Origin: UBA5109 sp965661005
Lineage (GTDB): Bacteria > Pseudomonadota > Gammaproteobacteria > Pseudomonadales > Pseudohongiellaceae
Direction: 5' to 3'
Assembly (NCBI GenBank): GCA_965661005.1
Contig: CBFICB010000009.1
Coordinates: forward strand, 1 to 64,000
Length of the DNA stretch: 64,000 nt
The position numbers and the translations under genes were made by a program. Positions 1 through 8,717 of this stretch are shown piece by piece (the stretch's first letter is position 1; the number at the start of each line of letters is the position of its first letter). The notes beneath the pieces were generated by a model. It saw nothing but the letters and a program-made list of their open reading frames with translations, was not told the origin of the DNA and searched no databases.

Positions 1-129
1 GGCAAAAGCGGTATTGCCTTCTCCGACCATTACTTGTTCAGCGGCAGACGCTGAATTCAGGAATAGTGGGCTTAGCAGCATGAGGCCCACTAATTTAACT
101 AAGCTATTATTGTTTTGATGTATACGCAT
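1..129 (-). CDS. Secreted protein, N-terminal fragment
   Basis: Only the first 43 codons are inside the window; the gene runs off the left edge. The start is an ATG at 129, preceded by a purine-rich AGAGAGAGAT stretch that can serve as a ribosome binding site. The peptide has a basic N-terminus, a hydrophobic core (VGLMLLSPLFL) and a signal-peptidase-I-like end near residues 27-30 (SASAA), so it is very likely exported. The mature part visible is too short to assign a family. Confidence 0.6.
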   Translation of the reverse strand, partial: MRIHQNNNSLVKLVGLMLLSPLFLNSASAAEQVMVGEGNTAFA

Positions 130-212
130 GATCTCTCTCTTTTTTATTATTAATTTTAATTTTTAGGTTTAATCCAAGCCTGATTTTCCTAGTCTAGTAA
201 AACCTTTTTGCT

Positions 213-863
213 CTAGTGAATTGTTTCGCTCGCTAATATATCACTTAAACTCTCTTGCCAACCAGTTGGATCATTGTACAGCCGCTGGTGATTCAAGATC
301 CTTATTTGACCATTTTGCTCAAGGACAAAAGTAGGATAACCTTGCCCACCGACAGATTGCAGTAGAACCCTGCTGTCATTAATGTGCCGAGAAAGCACTG
401 AGTCACTGAGAGCATCATATGCACTCTGGAAATCTCCAGAGTCAATGCCACTTACAACTGCGATTTGGTTTAAGGTCTCTTCTTCAACAATACGTAAACC
501 ATCAATAAAATGCGCCTTAATTAAGGCATGGAAATAGCTCAACATATTTCCTCCGGCTCTTTCTGCTGCGAGACAGGCTTTAATTGGGGGTGTTGAATCC
601 AGAACTGCCGAGCCGCTATTTAATAATTGGTACATTCTATCTGAAGGTGTTTGCCCGCTAAGTTGAGTGATTCGTTCATGATGACTCATGATGAAGCGCA
701 GCATTGCAGCATCTACCTGCTGCGTATTGGGTGCTGAAAAAAGGCCTCCGAGATGTAACTGAATAGACAAATTGTCGACTTTCTGACTGGCGCTAAGTAA
801 GGGAGCTGCGCCAAAACACCAGCCACAAAGGGGGTCTCCGATATAGTGCAAAATAGTGTTCAT
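213..863 (-). CDS. DsbA-family thioredoxin-fold protein (FrnE/COG3531-like)
   Basis: A 216-residue protein opening with a beta strand and a CxxC active site, Cys13-Gly-Trp-Cys16, inside the motif DPLCGWCFG. This is typical of the DsbA-like/2-hydroxychromene-isomerase-like superfamily. A GYP motif at about residues 175-177 supplies the cis-proline expected opposite the CxxC. There is no signal peptide, so a cytoplasmic thiol oxidoreductase or isomerase is more likely than a periplasmic DsbA. The gene stands alone: the fragment to its left is on the same strand but about 80 bp away, and the gene to its right is divergent. The substrate is unknown. Confidence 0.85.
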   Translation of the reverse strand: MNTILHYIGDPLCGWCFGAAPLLSASQKVDNLSIQLHLGGLFSAPNTQQVDAAMLRFIMSHHERITQLSGQTPSDRMYQLLNSGSAVLDSTPPIKACLAAERAGGNMLSYFHALIKAHFIDGLRIVEEETLNQIAVVSGIDSGDFQSAYDALSDSVLSRHINDSRVLLQSVGGQGYPTFVLEQNGQIRILNHQRLYNDPTGWQESLSDILASETIH

Positions 864-1055
864 GCTTTATCCTCTATGCTTAATCTGATGTTATCAAATA
901 TTAATTGGCTTTGTATTTTTACAAGTAAAATAATGAAGCAAGGTGATATTTTTTAGTAAAAGGCATAATATGATCGGCTTGAATAAAGCACTGATCAATC
1001 TTTTCTTTAGATTATAAACAGGCTGAAAAAGCCAGATAAATTACGAGGAGTAAAA

Positions 1056-1571
1056 ATGAATAAAAAATCAGGTATACGAAAATTGTCTAGTATTGGCGCT
1101 GTGATATTTACTTTGCTGACATTCTTAGTGGGGCCAACGGCCTCAGCTCAAGCACAACAAACTTCGCTTGAATCAGAGTACATCATGACTATGGTTTTGA
1201 ATTTAGGCGGCGCGCCAGTTAATGCGGGTCATACTCAAATTGCTCCGCTTGGAGGAGGAACTTTTTCAGGGCCGGGCCTTAACGGTACGATACACCCTGG
1301 TGGTGCAGACTGGATGACTCAGGAATCTGGCCATGGCAGCCTGGATGTTCGCGTCACGCTTGAAACTGATGATGGTGAATTTATTTATTTAAGCTATGTC
1401 GGAATAATGCATGAAACTGATTCAGGCCTGTATTGGAAAGTTACTCCAAATTTTCAAACAAGTTCAGAAAAGTATGATTGGATAAATCACATTGTTGCTG
1501 TTGGTGAGGGTTATCTTGAAGGCGGCGATTTTGCTAATGGTATTTTTTACGATATTTATCAAATATTGTAA
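1056..1571 (+). CDS. Exported DUF3237-family protein
   Basis: A 171-residue protein with an N-terminal signal peptide (hydrophobic segment about residues 13-30, AxA-like end at ASAQA). The mature part shows the DUF3237/UPF0311 pattern: GGGTFSGPGLNGTIHPGGAD, then a DVRVTLETDDGEFIYL segment, and a C-terminal aromatic strand. DUF3237 proteins are small beta-barrel proteins without an established activity, and most are cytoplasmic, so an exported version is a little unusual. A good ribosome binding site (GAGGAG) precedes the ATG. The gene is monocistronic and ends in a strong hairpin terminator shared with the convergent uvrA. Confidence 0.85.
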   Translation: MNKKSGIRKLSSIGAVIFTLLTFLVGPTASAQAQQTSLESEYIMTMVLNLGGAPVNAGHTQIAPLGGGTFSGPGLNGTIHPGGADWMTQESGHGSLDVRVTLETDDGEFIYLSYVGIMHETDSGLYWKVTPNFQTSSEKYDWINHIVAVGEGYLEGGDFANGIFYDIYQIL

Positions 1572-1591
1572 TTAAGTCCTGTTTACAAATG

Positions 1592-1629
1592 AAAGCCCTG
1601 AGTTCGGTAAGAGTTCAGGGCTTTTTTTT
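1592..1629 (+). terminator. Rho-independent terminator after the DUF3237 gene
   Basis: A 10-bp perfect stem (AAAGCCCTGA at 1592-1601 with TCAGGGCTTT at 1615-1624) is followed by a run of T. It lies between two convergent genes. The A-run on the far side makes it plausible as a bidirectional terminator that also ends uvrA transcripts. Confidence 0.9.
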
Positions 1630-1653
1630 ACGGCTTTTTAGCAAGCGGTAAAA

Positions 1654-4485
1654 TTAAGTTGCTGTGAGTATTTTCGCCAAATACTGACCGGTGTAGGATT
1701 GCTTTACTTTTGCTACCTGTTCAGGGGTTCCTGTTGCGATAATCTGACCGCCACCATCTCCACCTTCAGGGCCAAGATCAATGACCCAGTCAGCGGTTTT
1801 TATCACATCCAGATTATGCTCAATGACAACGATAGTATTACCGTCATCGCGTAATCGATGCAATACATTCAGTAATTGCTGGATATCATAAAAATGTAAA
1901 CCTGTAGTGGGCTCATCGAGAATATATAGTGTCTGACCGGTGTCTCTTTTGGATAATTCTTTGGCTAGTTTGACACGTTGGGCTTCACCACCGGATAAAG
2001 TCGTCGCCGCCTGACCCAGTTTTACATAAGACAGGCCTACTTCAATCAGGGTTTGAAGTTTGCGGGCAATAACAGGTACCGGATCAAAAAACTCACGGGC
2101 ATCTTCGATAGTCATATCCAGCACTTCAAAAATATTTTTCCCTTTGTATTTAACTTCCAGAGTCTCACGGTTATAGCGCATGCTTTTACAGACATCACAG
2201 GCAACATACACATCCGGTAAAAAATGCATTTCAACTTTGACCAGGCCATCTCCCTGACAGGCTTCGCAGCGTCCTCCTTTAACGTTAAAAGAGAAACGTC
2301 CAGGTTTATAACCACGAGCCCGAGATTCCTGTGTCGCCGCAAAAAGCTCACGCACCGGTGTAAATATTCCGGTATAGGTGGCCGGGTTACTGCGCGGTGT
2401 TCTGCCAATGGGGCTTTGATTGATATCAACGACTTTATCCAAGAGGTCCAGGCCTTTAATGTTTTTATGCTTGGCGGCATTAAGGGTTGTCGCTCCATTC
2501 AAGGCCGTGGCAGCGAGGGGATAAAGAGTATTGTTAATCAAAGTAGATTTACCCGAGCCAGATACTCCAGTCACACAAGTCATTAAACCTAAAGGAACTT
2601 CCATAGAAATGGATTTCAGGTTGTTGCCAGAGGCTCCTGATAAGACCAATTGCTTGTCAGGGTTGGCTTTAACCCGTTCTCGAGGGGTCGCAATTTTTTG
2701 CTTGCCAGACAGGTATTGACCGGTAAGCGAAAGCTCTGATTTTTGTATATCCAGATAAGTGCCTTGCGCCACAATCTCACCACCATGTACTCCCGCTCCC
2801 GGGCCAATATCTATTATATGGTCGGCACTGCGTATAGCTTCTTCATCATGTTCAACGACAATAACGGTATTGCCAATATCGCGCAGATGACGCAGGGTAT
2901 TTAATAGACGATCATTATCACGTTGGTGCAAGCCAATTGAAGGCTCATCCAGAATATACATAACTCCAACAAGACCGGCTCCTATTTGGCTGGCCAGACG
3001 AATGCGTTGGGCTTCTCCGCCAGACAGGGTTTCAGCGCTTCGGCTTAAGGTCAGATAATTCAGTCCCACATCAACCAGAAACTTGAGGCGATCCTGAATT
3101 TCTTTAAGAATTTTTTCAGCAATCTTGGCTTTCTTGCCGCTTAGATTAAGCGAGTCGAAATAATCAGCGGCAGCTCCAATTGTCATGGCAGTAATGGCCG
3201 GTAGATTCTTCCTTTTGATTAATACATGGCGTGCATCACGACGCAGGCGCGTTCCTTCACAGTCAGGGCAGGGCTGCGAATTAAGATATTTTGCCAGTTC
3301 TTCACGAACCATCTGTGATTCAGTTTCGCGATAACGGCGCTCCATGTTGGGCAAGATGCCTTCAAAGGGTTTACGACTAATATAGGTTTTGCCTTTTTCA
3401 TTGATAAAGGTGAATTCAATTTCAGTCTTGCCACTGCCAAAGAGAATCAGATCCTGATGCTTTTTACTAAGCTTGTTATAAGGAACATCGACAGCAAAAC
3501 CATAATGATCGGCTAGGGATTTCAGTAACTGAAAATAGTAAATATTGCGACGATCCCAGCCTCGTACAGCACCTTCAGCCAGAGAATGATCACCATCAAT
3601 GATTATTTTATTTTGGTCGAAGTATTGCTTCATGCCAAGGCCGTCACAGGCACTACAGGCTCCAGCAGGATTATTAAAAGAAAAAAGTCTTGGCTCAAGT
3701 TCGCTAATGCTATGACCACATTGCGGACAGGCAAACAATGAAGAGAAGACCATATCATCACCTGCATCTTCATCCATGTAGGAGGCAATGGCGAGTCCTC
3801 CAGCAATTTGCAGGGCTGTTTCAAAGGACTCGGCCAGACGCTGCATTAAATCAGGGCGAACTTTGAAGCGATCAATAACGACTTCAATAGTATGTTTTTT
3901 GTTTTTTTCCAGATTGGGTGGGTAGTCTAGTTCGGTGACGATGCCATCTACTCTGGCGCGTATAAAACCACCTGCCTTTAATTCATGAAAAATATGAACA
4001 TGCTCGCCTTTGCGGTCGCGCACGACTGGCGCTAATAGCATCATTGGCGTGCCTTCAGGTAAAGCCAGTACCTGATCAACCATTTGGCTGACAGTTTGCG
4101 CTTCCAGTTTGAGGTCATGATCAGGACAATAAGGATCTCCAGCGCGGGCAAATAACAGGCGCAGGTAATCATATATTTCGGTGATGGTGCCAACGGTGGA
4201 ACGTGGATTGTGTGAAGTCGATTTTTGCTCAATGGAAATAGCGGGAGAAAGACCTGAAATCTGGTCCATATCGGGCTTGTCCATCATGGATAAAAATTGC
4301 CGGGCATAAGTAGAAAGTGACTCAACATATCGTCGTTGGCCTTCTGCATACAGCGTATCAAAAGCCAGAGATGATTTACCTGAACCTGACAGTCCTGTAA
4401 TAACAACCAGCTGATTTCTGGGGATGCTTACATCGATATTTTTCAGGTTATGAGTACGTGCTCCCCTGACAATGATTTCTTCCAT
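1654..4485 (-). CDS. uvrA: Excinuclease ABC subunit A
   Basis: A 943-residue DNA damage recognition ATPase of nucleotide excision repair, close to the 940 residues of E. coli UvrA. It has two ABC modules. The first Walker A is GLSGSGKSS at residues 31-39; the second, GVSGSGKST, lies near residue 640. Each module has an LSGGEAQR signature. Both zinc-binding sites are present: CPQC...CSAC in the first half and CEAC...CDVC in the second. UvrA loads UvrB at distorted DNA in the cytoplasm. It is divergent from ssb, as in many gammaproteobacteria. No LexA operator could be recognised upstream, unlike E. coli. Confidence 0.98.
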   Translation of the reverse strand: MEEIIVRGARTHNLKNIDVSIPRNQLVVITGLSGSGKSSLAFDTLYAEGQRRYVESLSTYARQFLSMMDKPDMDQISGLSPAISIEQKSTSHNPRSTVGTITEIYDYLRLLFARAGDPYCPDHDLKLEAQTVSQMVDQVLALPEGTPMMLLAPVVRDRKGEHVHIFHELKAGGFIRARVDGIVTELDYPPNLEKNKKHTIEVVIDRFKVRPDLMQRLAESFETALQIAGGLAIASYMDEDAGDDMVFSSLFACPQCGHSISELEPRLFSFNNPAGACSACDGLGMKQYFDQNKIIIDGDHSLAEGAVRGWDRRNIYYFQLLKSLADHYGFAVDVPYNKLSKKHQDLILFGSGKTEIEFTFINEKGKTYISRKPFEGILPNMERRYRETESQMVREELAKYLNSQPCPDCEGTRLRRDARHVLIKRKNLPAITAMTIGAAADYFDSLNLSGKKAKIAEKILKEIQDRLKFLVDVGLNYLTLSRSAETLSGGEAQRIRLASQIGAGLVGVMYILDEPSIGLHQRDNDRLLNTLRHLRDIGNTVIVVEHDEEAIRSADHIIDIGPGAGVHGGEIVAQGTYLDIQKSELSLTGQYLSGKQKIATPRERVKANPDKQLVLSGASGNNLKSISMEVPLGLMTCVTGVSGSGKSTLINNTLYPLAATALNGATTLNAAKHKNIKGLDLLDKVVDINQSPIGRTPRSNPATYTGIFTPVRELFAATQESRARGYKPGRFSFNVKGGRCEACQGDGLVKVEMHFLPDVYVACDVCKSMRYNRETLEVKYKGKNIFEVLDMTIEDAREFFDPVPVIARKLQTLIEVGLSYVKLGQAATTLSGGEAQRVKLAKELSKRDTGQTLYILDEPTTGLHFYDIQQLLNVLHRLRDDGNTIVVIEHNLDVIKTADWVIDLGPEGGDGGGQIIATGTPEQVAKVKQSYTGQYLAKILTAT

Positions 4486-4518
4486 TTATTTTGCTACTTC
4501 TCGTTTGAAAGGCTAAAC

Positions 4519-4538
4519 CCGACATTATACGTTGTCGG
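4519..4538 (-). promoter_or_regulatory. Candidate uvrA promoter -10 inside an inverted repeat
   Basis: On the minus strand a perfect TATAAT (complement of 4524-4529) lies 34 bp upstream of the uvrA ATG. It sits within a 6-8-6 inverted repeat, CCGACA/TGTCGG. A convincing -35 hexamer is not obvious. The repeat could be an operator covering the -10 box, but it does not resemble the gammaproteobacterial LexA site (CTG-N10-CAG). Confidence 0.4.
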
Positions 4539-4615
4539 CTAATAGAAAGCAGAATCTAATCGAATTTTTTCTCAAGCATGCTAGACTTAGCTTATTCAAA
4601 TAGAGGAGATTTATT

Positions 4616-5074
4616 GTGGCAAGTCGAGGAATTAATAAAGTAATTTTAGTCGGAAATGTTGGTCAGGATCCGGAAACGCGCTATATGCCAAATGGCAATG
4701 CGGTTACCAACCTTTCGCTGGCGACCAGTGAGACCTGGAAAGATAAAAATACCGGTGAACAACAGGAACGCACAGAGTGGCACCGAGTCACTTTTTATCA
4801 GCGTTTGGCAGAAATTGTGGCGGAATATGTAAAGAAAGGCTCCAAGCTCTATGTAGAAGGACGCTTGCAAACACGCTCCTGGGAACAGGATGGTGTGAAA
4901 AAATATGCTACAGATATCATTGCCAATGAAATGCAGATGCTAGATAGTCGAGGAAGTGCTGGAGATAGCTATTCTCCAGCTCAATCACAATCGGCTCCGC
5001 CACCTAAAAATGAAACGCCCGCACAGCAAGCACCTGCGGATATGGATAGCTTTGATGATGATATTCCCTTTTAG
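4616..5074 (+). CDS. ssb: Single-stranded DNA-binding protein
   Basis: A 152-residue protein with an N-terminal OB-fold (residues 1 to about 110, opening ASRGINKVILVGNVGQDPE). A flexible Gln/Ala/Pro-rich linker leads to the acidic tail ending DDDIPF, which recruits replication and repair proteins. It acts as a tetramer at forks and repair sites. The start is GTG, with AGAGGAG about 8 bp upstream; the encoded N-terminus then matches the family. It is divergent from uvrA. Confidence 0.97.
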   Translation: MASRGINKVILVGNVGQDPETRYMPNGNAVTNLSLATSETWKDKNTGEQQERTEWHRVTFYQRLAEIVAEYVKKGSKLYVEGRLQTRSWEQDGVKKYATDIIANEMQMLDSRGSAGDSYSPAQSQSAPPPKNETPAQQAPADMDSFDDDIPF

Positions 5075-5112
5075 GAATAATCAGAAAGAACCTGAAGCCA
5101 AGCAAGATAACA

Positions 5113-5988
5113 GTGAAACTTTTAGTTTTTGGATCAAACAGCCCGCTGGGGAAAAGTTTTACTCAGCTATTAAAAAAGGAATCAATTACTTATATTGCAA
5201 TCAGTGATGATGAGGCGAGTACTAACGACACTGACAGGCTAGCAACATTAATAAAGGAAGCTCAGCCTAATCAGTTACTGAATTTAAGTTTAAATCCCGG
5301 GCTTTTTCAGTCTGAAACGGTCATCAGTAAAGAAAGAATTAGTCAGCTAACACATGCCTGCACAGTATTGTTGAAATCGGCCAAAACGCTAAAACTACCA
5401 ATTATCCATCACTCTTCCGTGGCAGTCTTTGACGGGTCGAATGCCAAGCCATATCTGGAAACTGATAATTGTTCGCCGAAGAATCCCTTGGGTAAATTGG
5501 CGTTAAGCCTTGAAAAAAAAGTCACAAAATACGAAAGGCATATCATTTTACGCACTGAAGGCGTCTTTGATTCCGGCACTTCTTATTTTGCTAATGCTAT
5601 AAAAGAGTGTATATCTAATCAGGGCAAATTGAATTTGTTGGATCAACGTTGCAGTCCAACACCCGTTGCAGATGTCGCCAGAGTCTTGCTGGCGATCAAT
5701 AAACAATTATCATGTGATTCTGCCAGTCCCTGGGGTGTTCACCAATATTGTGCTTTGCAAGCAACACATCGGCATACTTTCGTTGAAGACTTCCTGAGAG
5801 AAGCGGCTCTTCATGATAAAGCCTTGGCTAAGGTTATTGAAAATCTTGAAATATCTACTAAAGAAACCACTAAAACCCAACTAGAAAACTCAGTTGTCGA
5901 TTCTCAGCACATCATGTCTAGCTTTGGTATAAAACAACGCTCCAGAGGTTCTGCAATAAAAGAACTTATTGCCGACATATACGCCTGA
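5113..5988 (+). CDS. RmlD-like NAD(P)-fold protein with degenerate active site
   Basis: A 291-residue protein related to dTDP-4-dehydrorhamnose reductase/sugar-nucleotide epimerases. It has a Rossmann N-terminus with a Gly-poor nucleotide loop (Gly7...Gly13), the SSVAVFDG strand (about 101-108) matching the family's S-x-VFDG motif, and a substrate domain. The catalytic YxxxK is not conserved: the aligned segment reads NPLGKLALSLE, with Leu126 where Tyr is expected and Ala130 where Lys is expected. It is therefore unlikely to be an ordinary reductase; a binding or regulatory role like that of the MAT2B family is possible. The start is GTG with a weak ribosome site, 38 bp after ssb and 29 bp before moeA. 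Confidence 0.75.
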   Translation: MKLLVFGSNSPLGKSFTQLLKKESITYIAISDDEASTNDTDRLATLIKEAQPNQLLNLSLNPGLFQSETVISKERISQLTHACTVLLKSAKTLKLPIIHHSSVAVFDGSNAKPYLETDNCSPKNPLGKLALSLEKKVTKYERHIILRTEGVFDSGTSYFANAIKECISNQGKLNLLDQRCSPTPVADVARVLLAINKQLSCDSASPWGVHQYCALQATHRHTFVEDFLREAALHDKALAKVIENLEISTKETTKTQLENSVVDSQHIMSSFGIKQRSRGSAIKELIADIYA

Positions 5989-6017
5989 ATCAGCAAGGCG
6001 GCTTAAAGGTTAATTCA

Positions 6018-7226
6018 ATGAGCAAGAACACTTTGACAGATATTGAAGATGCTCTAGATCATATACTTGAACATGCCTCAGTTACTGAGGGTATAGAAGA
6101 GCTAGCGCTTAGTGATCTTTCAGGCAAAGTAATTGCTGAGGCTATAATAGCCGATATTAACGTACCTGGTTACGATAACAGCGCTATGGATGGCTTTGCA
6201 GTTAATACTGATTTTGTTCAAGAGCCGGGCACTACTTTAGCGATCTCGCAAATTATTCCCGCTGGCAAAGCTGGGGATAAACTGGAAGCGGGTACTGCCG
6301 CAAGAATATTTACCGGTGCGCCAATTCCCGAAGGTGCTAATGCCATTATCTTGCAGGAAGATACTGAGCATGATGCCAAGAAAGTCAAAATTTTGCAGTT
6401 GCCTGAAGCCGGCCAAAACATTCGATTATGTGGTCATGATATCAAACAGGGGGATACCATCCTTGAGAGGGGGCACAAACTTTTGCCTCAGGATATAGGT
6501 TTGTTAGCGTCTATAGGAGTTTCAAAAGTTAAAGTTTATCGGCCTTTAAGAGTAGCGATATTGAATACAGGTGATGAATTAATAAGTCCTGGTCAGCCAT
6601 TAAATCCCGGTCAGATCTACGAAAGTAATAGCTATACCCTAGAGGCCTTGTTAAAAAAACTAGGCATGCAAACTCAAAAAATAGGTATTGTTAAAGATAA
6701 TTTAGCAGCAACTGAGGATGCGCTGTCGAAGGCTGCCGAAAAGTCAGATTGTATTATTAGTAGTGGTGGCGTATCCGTTGGTGATGCAGATTTTGTTAAG
6801 ACGGCAGTCGAAAATCTGGGGACGCTCTCATTATGGAAGTTAGCCATTAAACCCGGTAAACCATTTTCTTTTGGGCATTTAGCTAAGGTTCCTTTTTTTG
6901 GTTTGCCCGGAAATCCTGTAGCTGTATTTGTTACTTTCTTGATGTTGGTGAAGCCGTATTTGCTTAAAATGCAGGGAGCGAAATCTATTCATCCAATCTT
7001 TTATCGTTTGCCAGCAGGCTTTGTAGTTTCTGAGCCCGGTAGCAGACAAGAATATGTTCGAGTGCAATTAGATTTAAATCAGCAAAAACTGATTCCCTTT
7101 TCTAATCAGGGATCCAGTGTGATGACATCAACATCCTGGGCGAATGGGCTGGCTATAATTCCCATCAATAAGACGGTTAGAGAGGGAGATCTGCTGGAGT
7201 TCCTGCCTTATGAAGGTTTGCTGTAA
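6018..7226 (+). CDS. moeA: Molybdopterin molybdenumtransferase
   Basis: A 402-residue MoeA, which inserts molybdate into adenylylated molybdopterin to give the molybdenum cofactor. Recognisable parts are the N-terminal PGYDNSAMDGFA segment, the central MoCF-like domain with SGGVSVGDADF, and GLPGNPVAVFVTF near residues 295-307. The C-terminal beta domain ends in LEFLPYEG. A molybdenum enzyme that could use the product is encoded in this window (sulfite-oxidase fold, 22162-23340). The gene follows the RmlD-like gene closely; no other mo genes are nearby. Confidence 0.96.
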   Translation: MSKNTLTDIEDALDHILEHASVTEGIEELALSDLSGKVIAEAIIADINVPGYDNSAMDGFAVNTDFVQEPGTTLAISQIIPAGKAGDKLEAGTAARIFTGAPIPEGANAIILQEDTEHDAKKVKILQLPEAGQNIRLCGHDIKQGDTILERGHKLLPQDIGLLASIGVSKVKVYRPLRVAILNTGDELISPGQPLNPGQIYESNSYTLEALLKKLGMQTQKIGIVKDNLAATEDALSKAAEKSDCIISSGGVSVGDADFVKTAVENLGTLSLWKLAIKPGKPFSFGHLAKVPFFGLPGNPVAVFVTFLMLVKPYLLKMQGAKSIHPIFYRLPAGFVVSEPGSRQEYVRVQLDLNQQKLIPFSNQGSSVMTSTSWANGLAIIPINKTVREGDLLEFLPYEGLL

Positions 7227-7256
7227 TTTCAGACATTGCCGTATTATGCTGTTGTT

Positions 7257-7991
7257 ATGAAAATTAAATTAACTAGATATTGGATGATAGTTTGTGTGCT
7301 TTTATTACAAGCATGCGCTTCAGCAGACTTTACTTCGTCTTCCGGAGAAGGGGCCTCAGTTACATCAAGTGCTGATATGCAGGATCGTACACTAGAGCCA
7401 ACAGAAAACAGTCAGGTTTCAGAGCCTTTTTTAAGAGCACGTATATTGGCAGATATGCTTTTTGAAGCCAGCATAGCCCTGGACGATAATCGCTTGCTTT
7501 TGCCAGCAGGAGATAATGCTTATGATCGTTATATGGAAGTATTAAGTTTTGATCCGGATAATCGGGTTGCGCTTCAGGGTATAGAAGATATTATTGATCG
7601 CTATGTTGTCATGGCAAATCAGGCAATCCAGATTGGACAGTTCGATAATGCCGAAGAATATCTTGCCAGAGCCGAAAGTATTAACCCCGGCAAACAAAAT
7701 ATAATTGATGCCAGAAGAGTTTTGGCGAGAGAAAGTAGTGTTAATAGAGATTATTTTGCTCTTGACCCTGACGAGCTGGAAGCGCAAAGTCTAAAAATAA
7801 TGTCTGAATTAGGCACTATTGGTGAGCTCGTCAGAAACTATGACGCAACTTTTTTAATTACCGCTCGCAGTGATGCAGAAGCTCGCTGGATTTATCAAGT
7901 TATGCGCGAAGCGGTCGGCGGATATCGCTTACGCGGAAATATCACCTTAGGTAATCAACCAACCATTCAGGTAAATATTCCGCAATCCTGA
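7257..7991 (+). CDS. Lipoprotein with TPR-like region, function unknown
   Basis: A 244-residue protein with a lipoprotein signal: MKIKLTRYWM, then a hydrophobic stretch and the lipobox LLQAC with Cys20. The ATG at 7257 is preferred over an in-frame TTG at 7236 because it gives a normal type II signal sequence. A serine/threonine-rich linker follows. Residues about 60-155 look helical and repeat-like (FDPDNRVALQGIEDI, then AEEYLARAESINPGKQNI), resembling tetratricopeptide helices. The C-terminal 80 residues are alpha/beta. It is probably anchored in the outer membrane, possibly in a scaffold or envelope role; I do not recognise a named family. It lies between moeA and the copper chaperone gene. 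Confidence 0.7.
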   Translation: MKIKLTRYWMIVCVLLLQACASADFTSSSGEGASVTSSADMQDRTLEPTENSQVSEPFLRARILADMLFEASIALDDNRLLLPAGDNAYDRYMEVLSFDPDNRVALQGIEDIIDRYVVMANQAIQIGQFDNAEEYLARAESINPGKQNIIDARRVLARESSVNRDYFALDPDELEAQSLKIMSELGTIGELVRNYDATFLITARSDAEARWIYQVMREAVGGYRLRGNITLGNQPTIQVNIPQS

Positions 7992-8011
7992 ACAAGCTTA
8001 GGAATATGTAT

Positions 8012-8437
8012 ATGAAAATATTTAAAATGATAATTTTCACTATCTGCTTATTGCCAATGGTCGCATTGGCGCAAATGAATATTCGCGTCGAGGATGCCTA
8101 TAGCCGAGAAATGCCGCCTGGTGTTTCAAATTTAGCGGTGTATTTGACGATAAGAAATGTGGGCAGCCATGGTGTCAGCCTGGAAAGCGTTAGTACTGAA
8201 GTCGCAGAGTCAGCAATGATACATCGCAGTGCGATGGAAAATGGCATGATGACAATGGAGCACCTACCTGAACTTTATATTGCGCCCCGAGAAAATGCCC
8301 GCTTTGAACCAGGAGGTTTGCATATCATGCTGATGGGAATAAAGCGTCCATTAAGAGCAGGGGATTCAACCAGGTTGAATCTGAGTTTTAGCAATGGTGT
8401 GTTATTAAGAGTTGATGTGCCAATAGTAAAAAATTAA
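8012..8437 (+). CDS. Periplasmic copper chaperone, PCu(A)C family
   Basis: A 141-residue exported protein (signal peptide ending near VALAQ) of the PCu(A)C/DUF461 family. These bind Cu(I) and deliver it to the Cu(A) or Cu(B) centres of cytochrome oxidases. The binding set is visible: a His in MIHRS, the Met cluster ENGMMTMEHL, and then GGLHIMLMG giving the final HxM. Two in-frame ATGs lie at 8006 and 8012; the second is better spaced from TTAGGA at 7998-8003. The lipoprotein gene is only 20 bp upstream, so the two are probably co-transcribed. Downstream are about 280 bp without a convincing gene, before the convergent acs. Confidence 0.9.
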   Translation: MKIFKMIIFTICLLPMVALAQMNIRVEDAYSREMPPGVSNLAVYLTIRNVGSHGVSLESVSTEVAESAMIHRSAMENGMMTMEHLPELYIAPRENARFEPGGLHIMLMGIKRPLRAGDSTRLNLSFSNGVLLRVDVPIVKN

Positions 8438-8717
8438 TGCTATTGCAGAAGCAAAAAAATCCAACAATAAGTTTTATGCTTAATGTTATTGACTTATGTC
8501 TCCCGTAAATACTACTAACGCTACTATAGTTGTTAATGTGAAGTCAGGCTCGACTTCAGCTCCAACAGGCACTTGTAGTGCAACAGCCAGAGCGGAGGCA
8601 GTGGATCCCGTAGATCCCTTACCTGCACCGATGCCCAATCTGTTGTTGACTGTAACACCACCTGATGCAGGGCCAACCCAGTTTTCCTGGCCAATAGATA
8701 TAATTCGCTAGTTGAAG

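Noticed and set aside
8496..8711. A 71-codon frame between the copper chaperone gene and acs, rich in Thr/Pro.
   Set aside because: A stop codon lies just upstream of its ATG, there is no ribosome binding site and I recognise no family. The roughly 280-bp convergent gap shows no clear terminator either; I treat it as non-coding.
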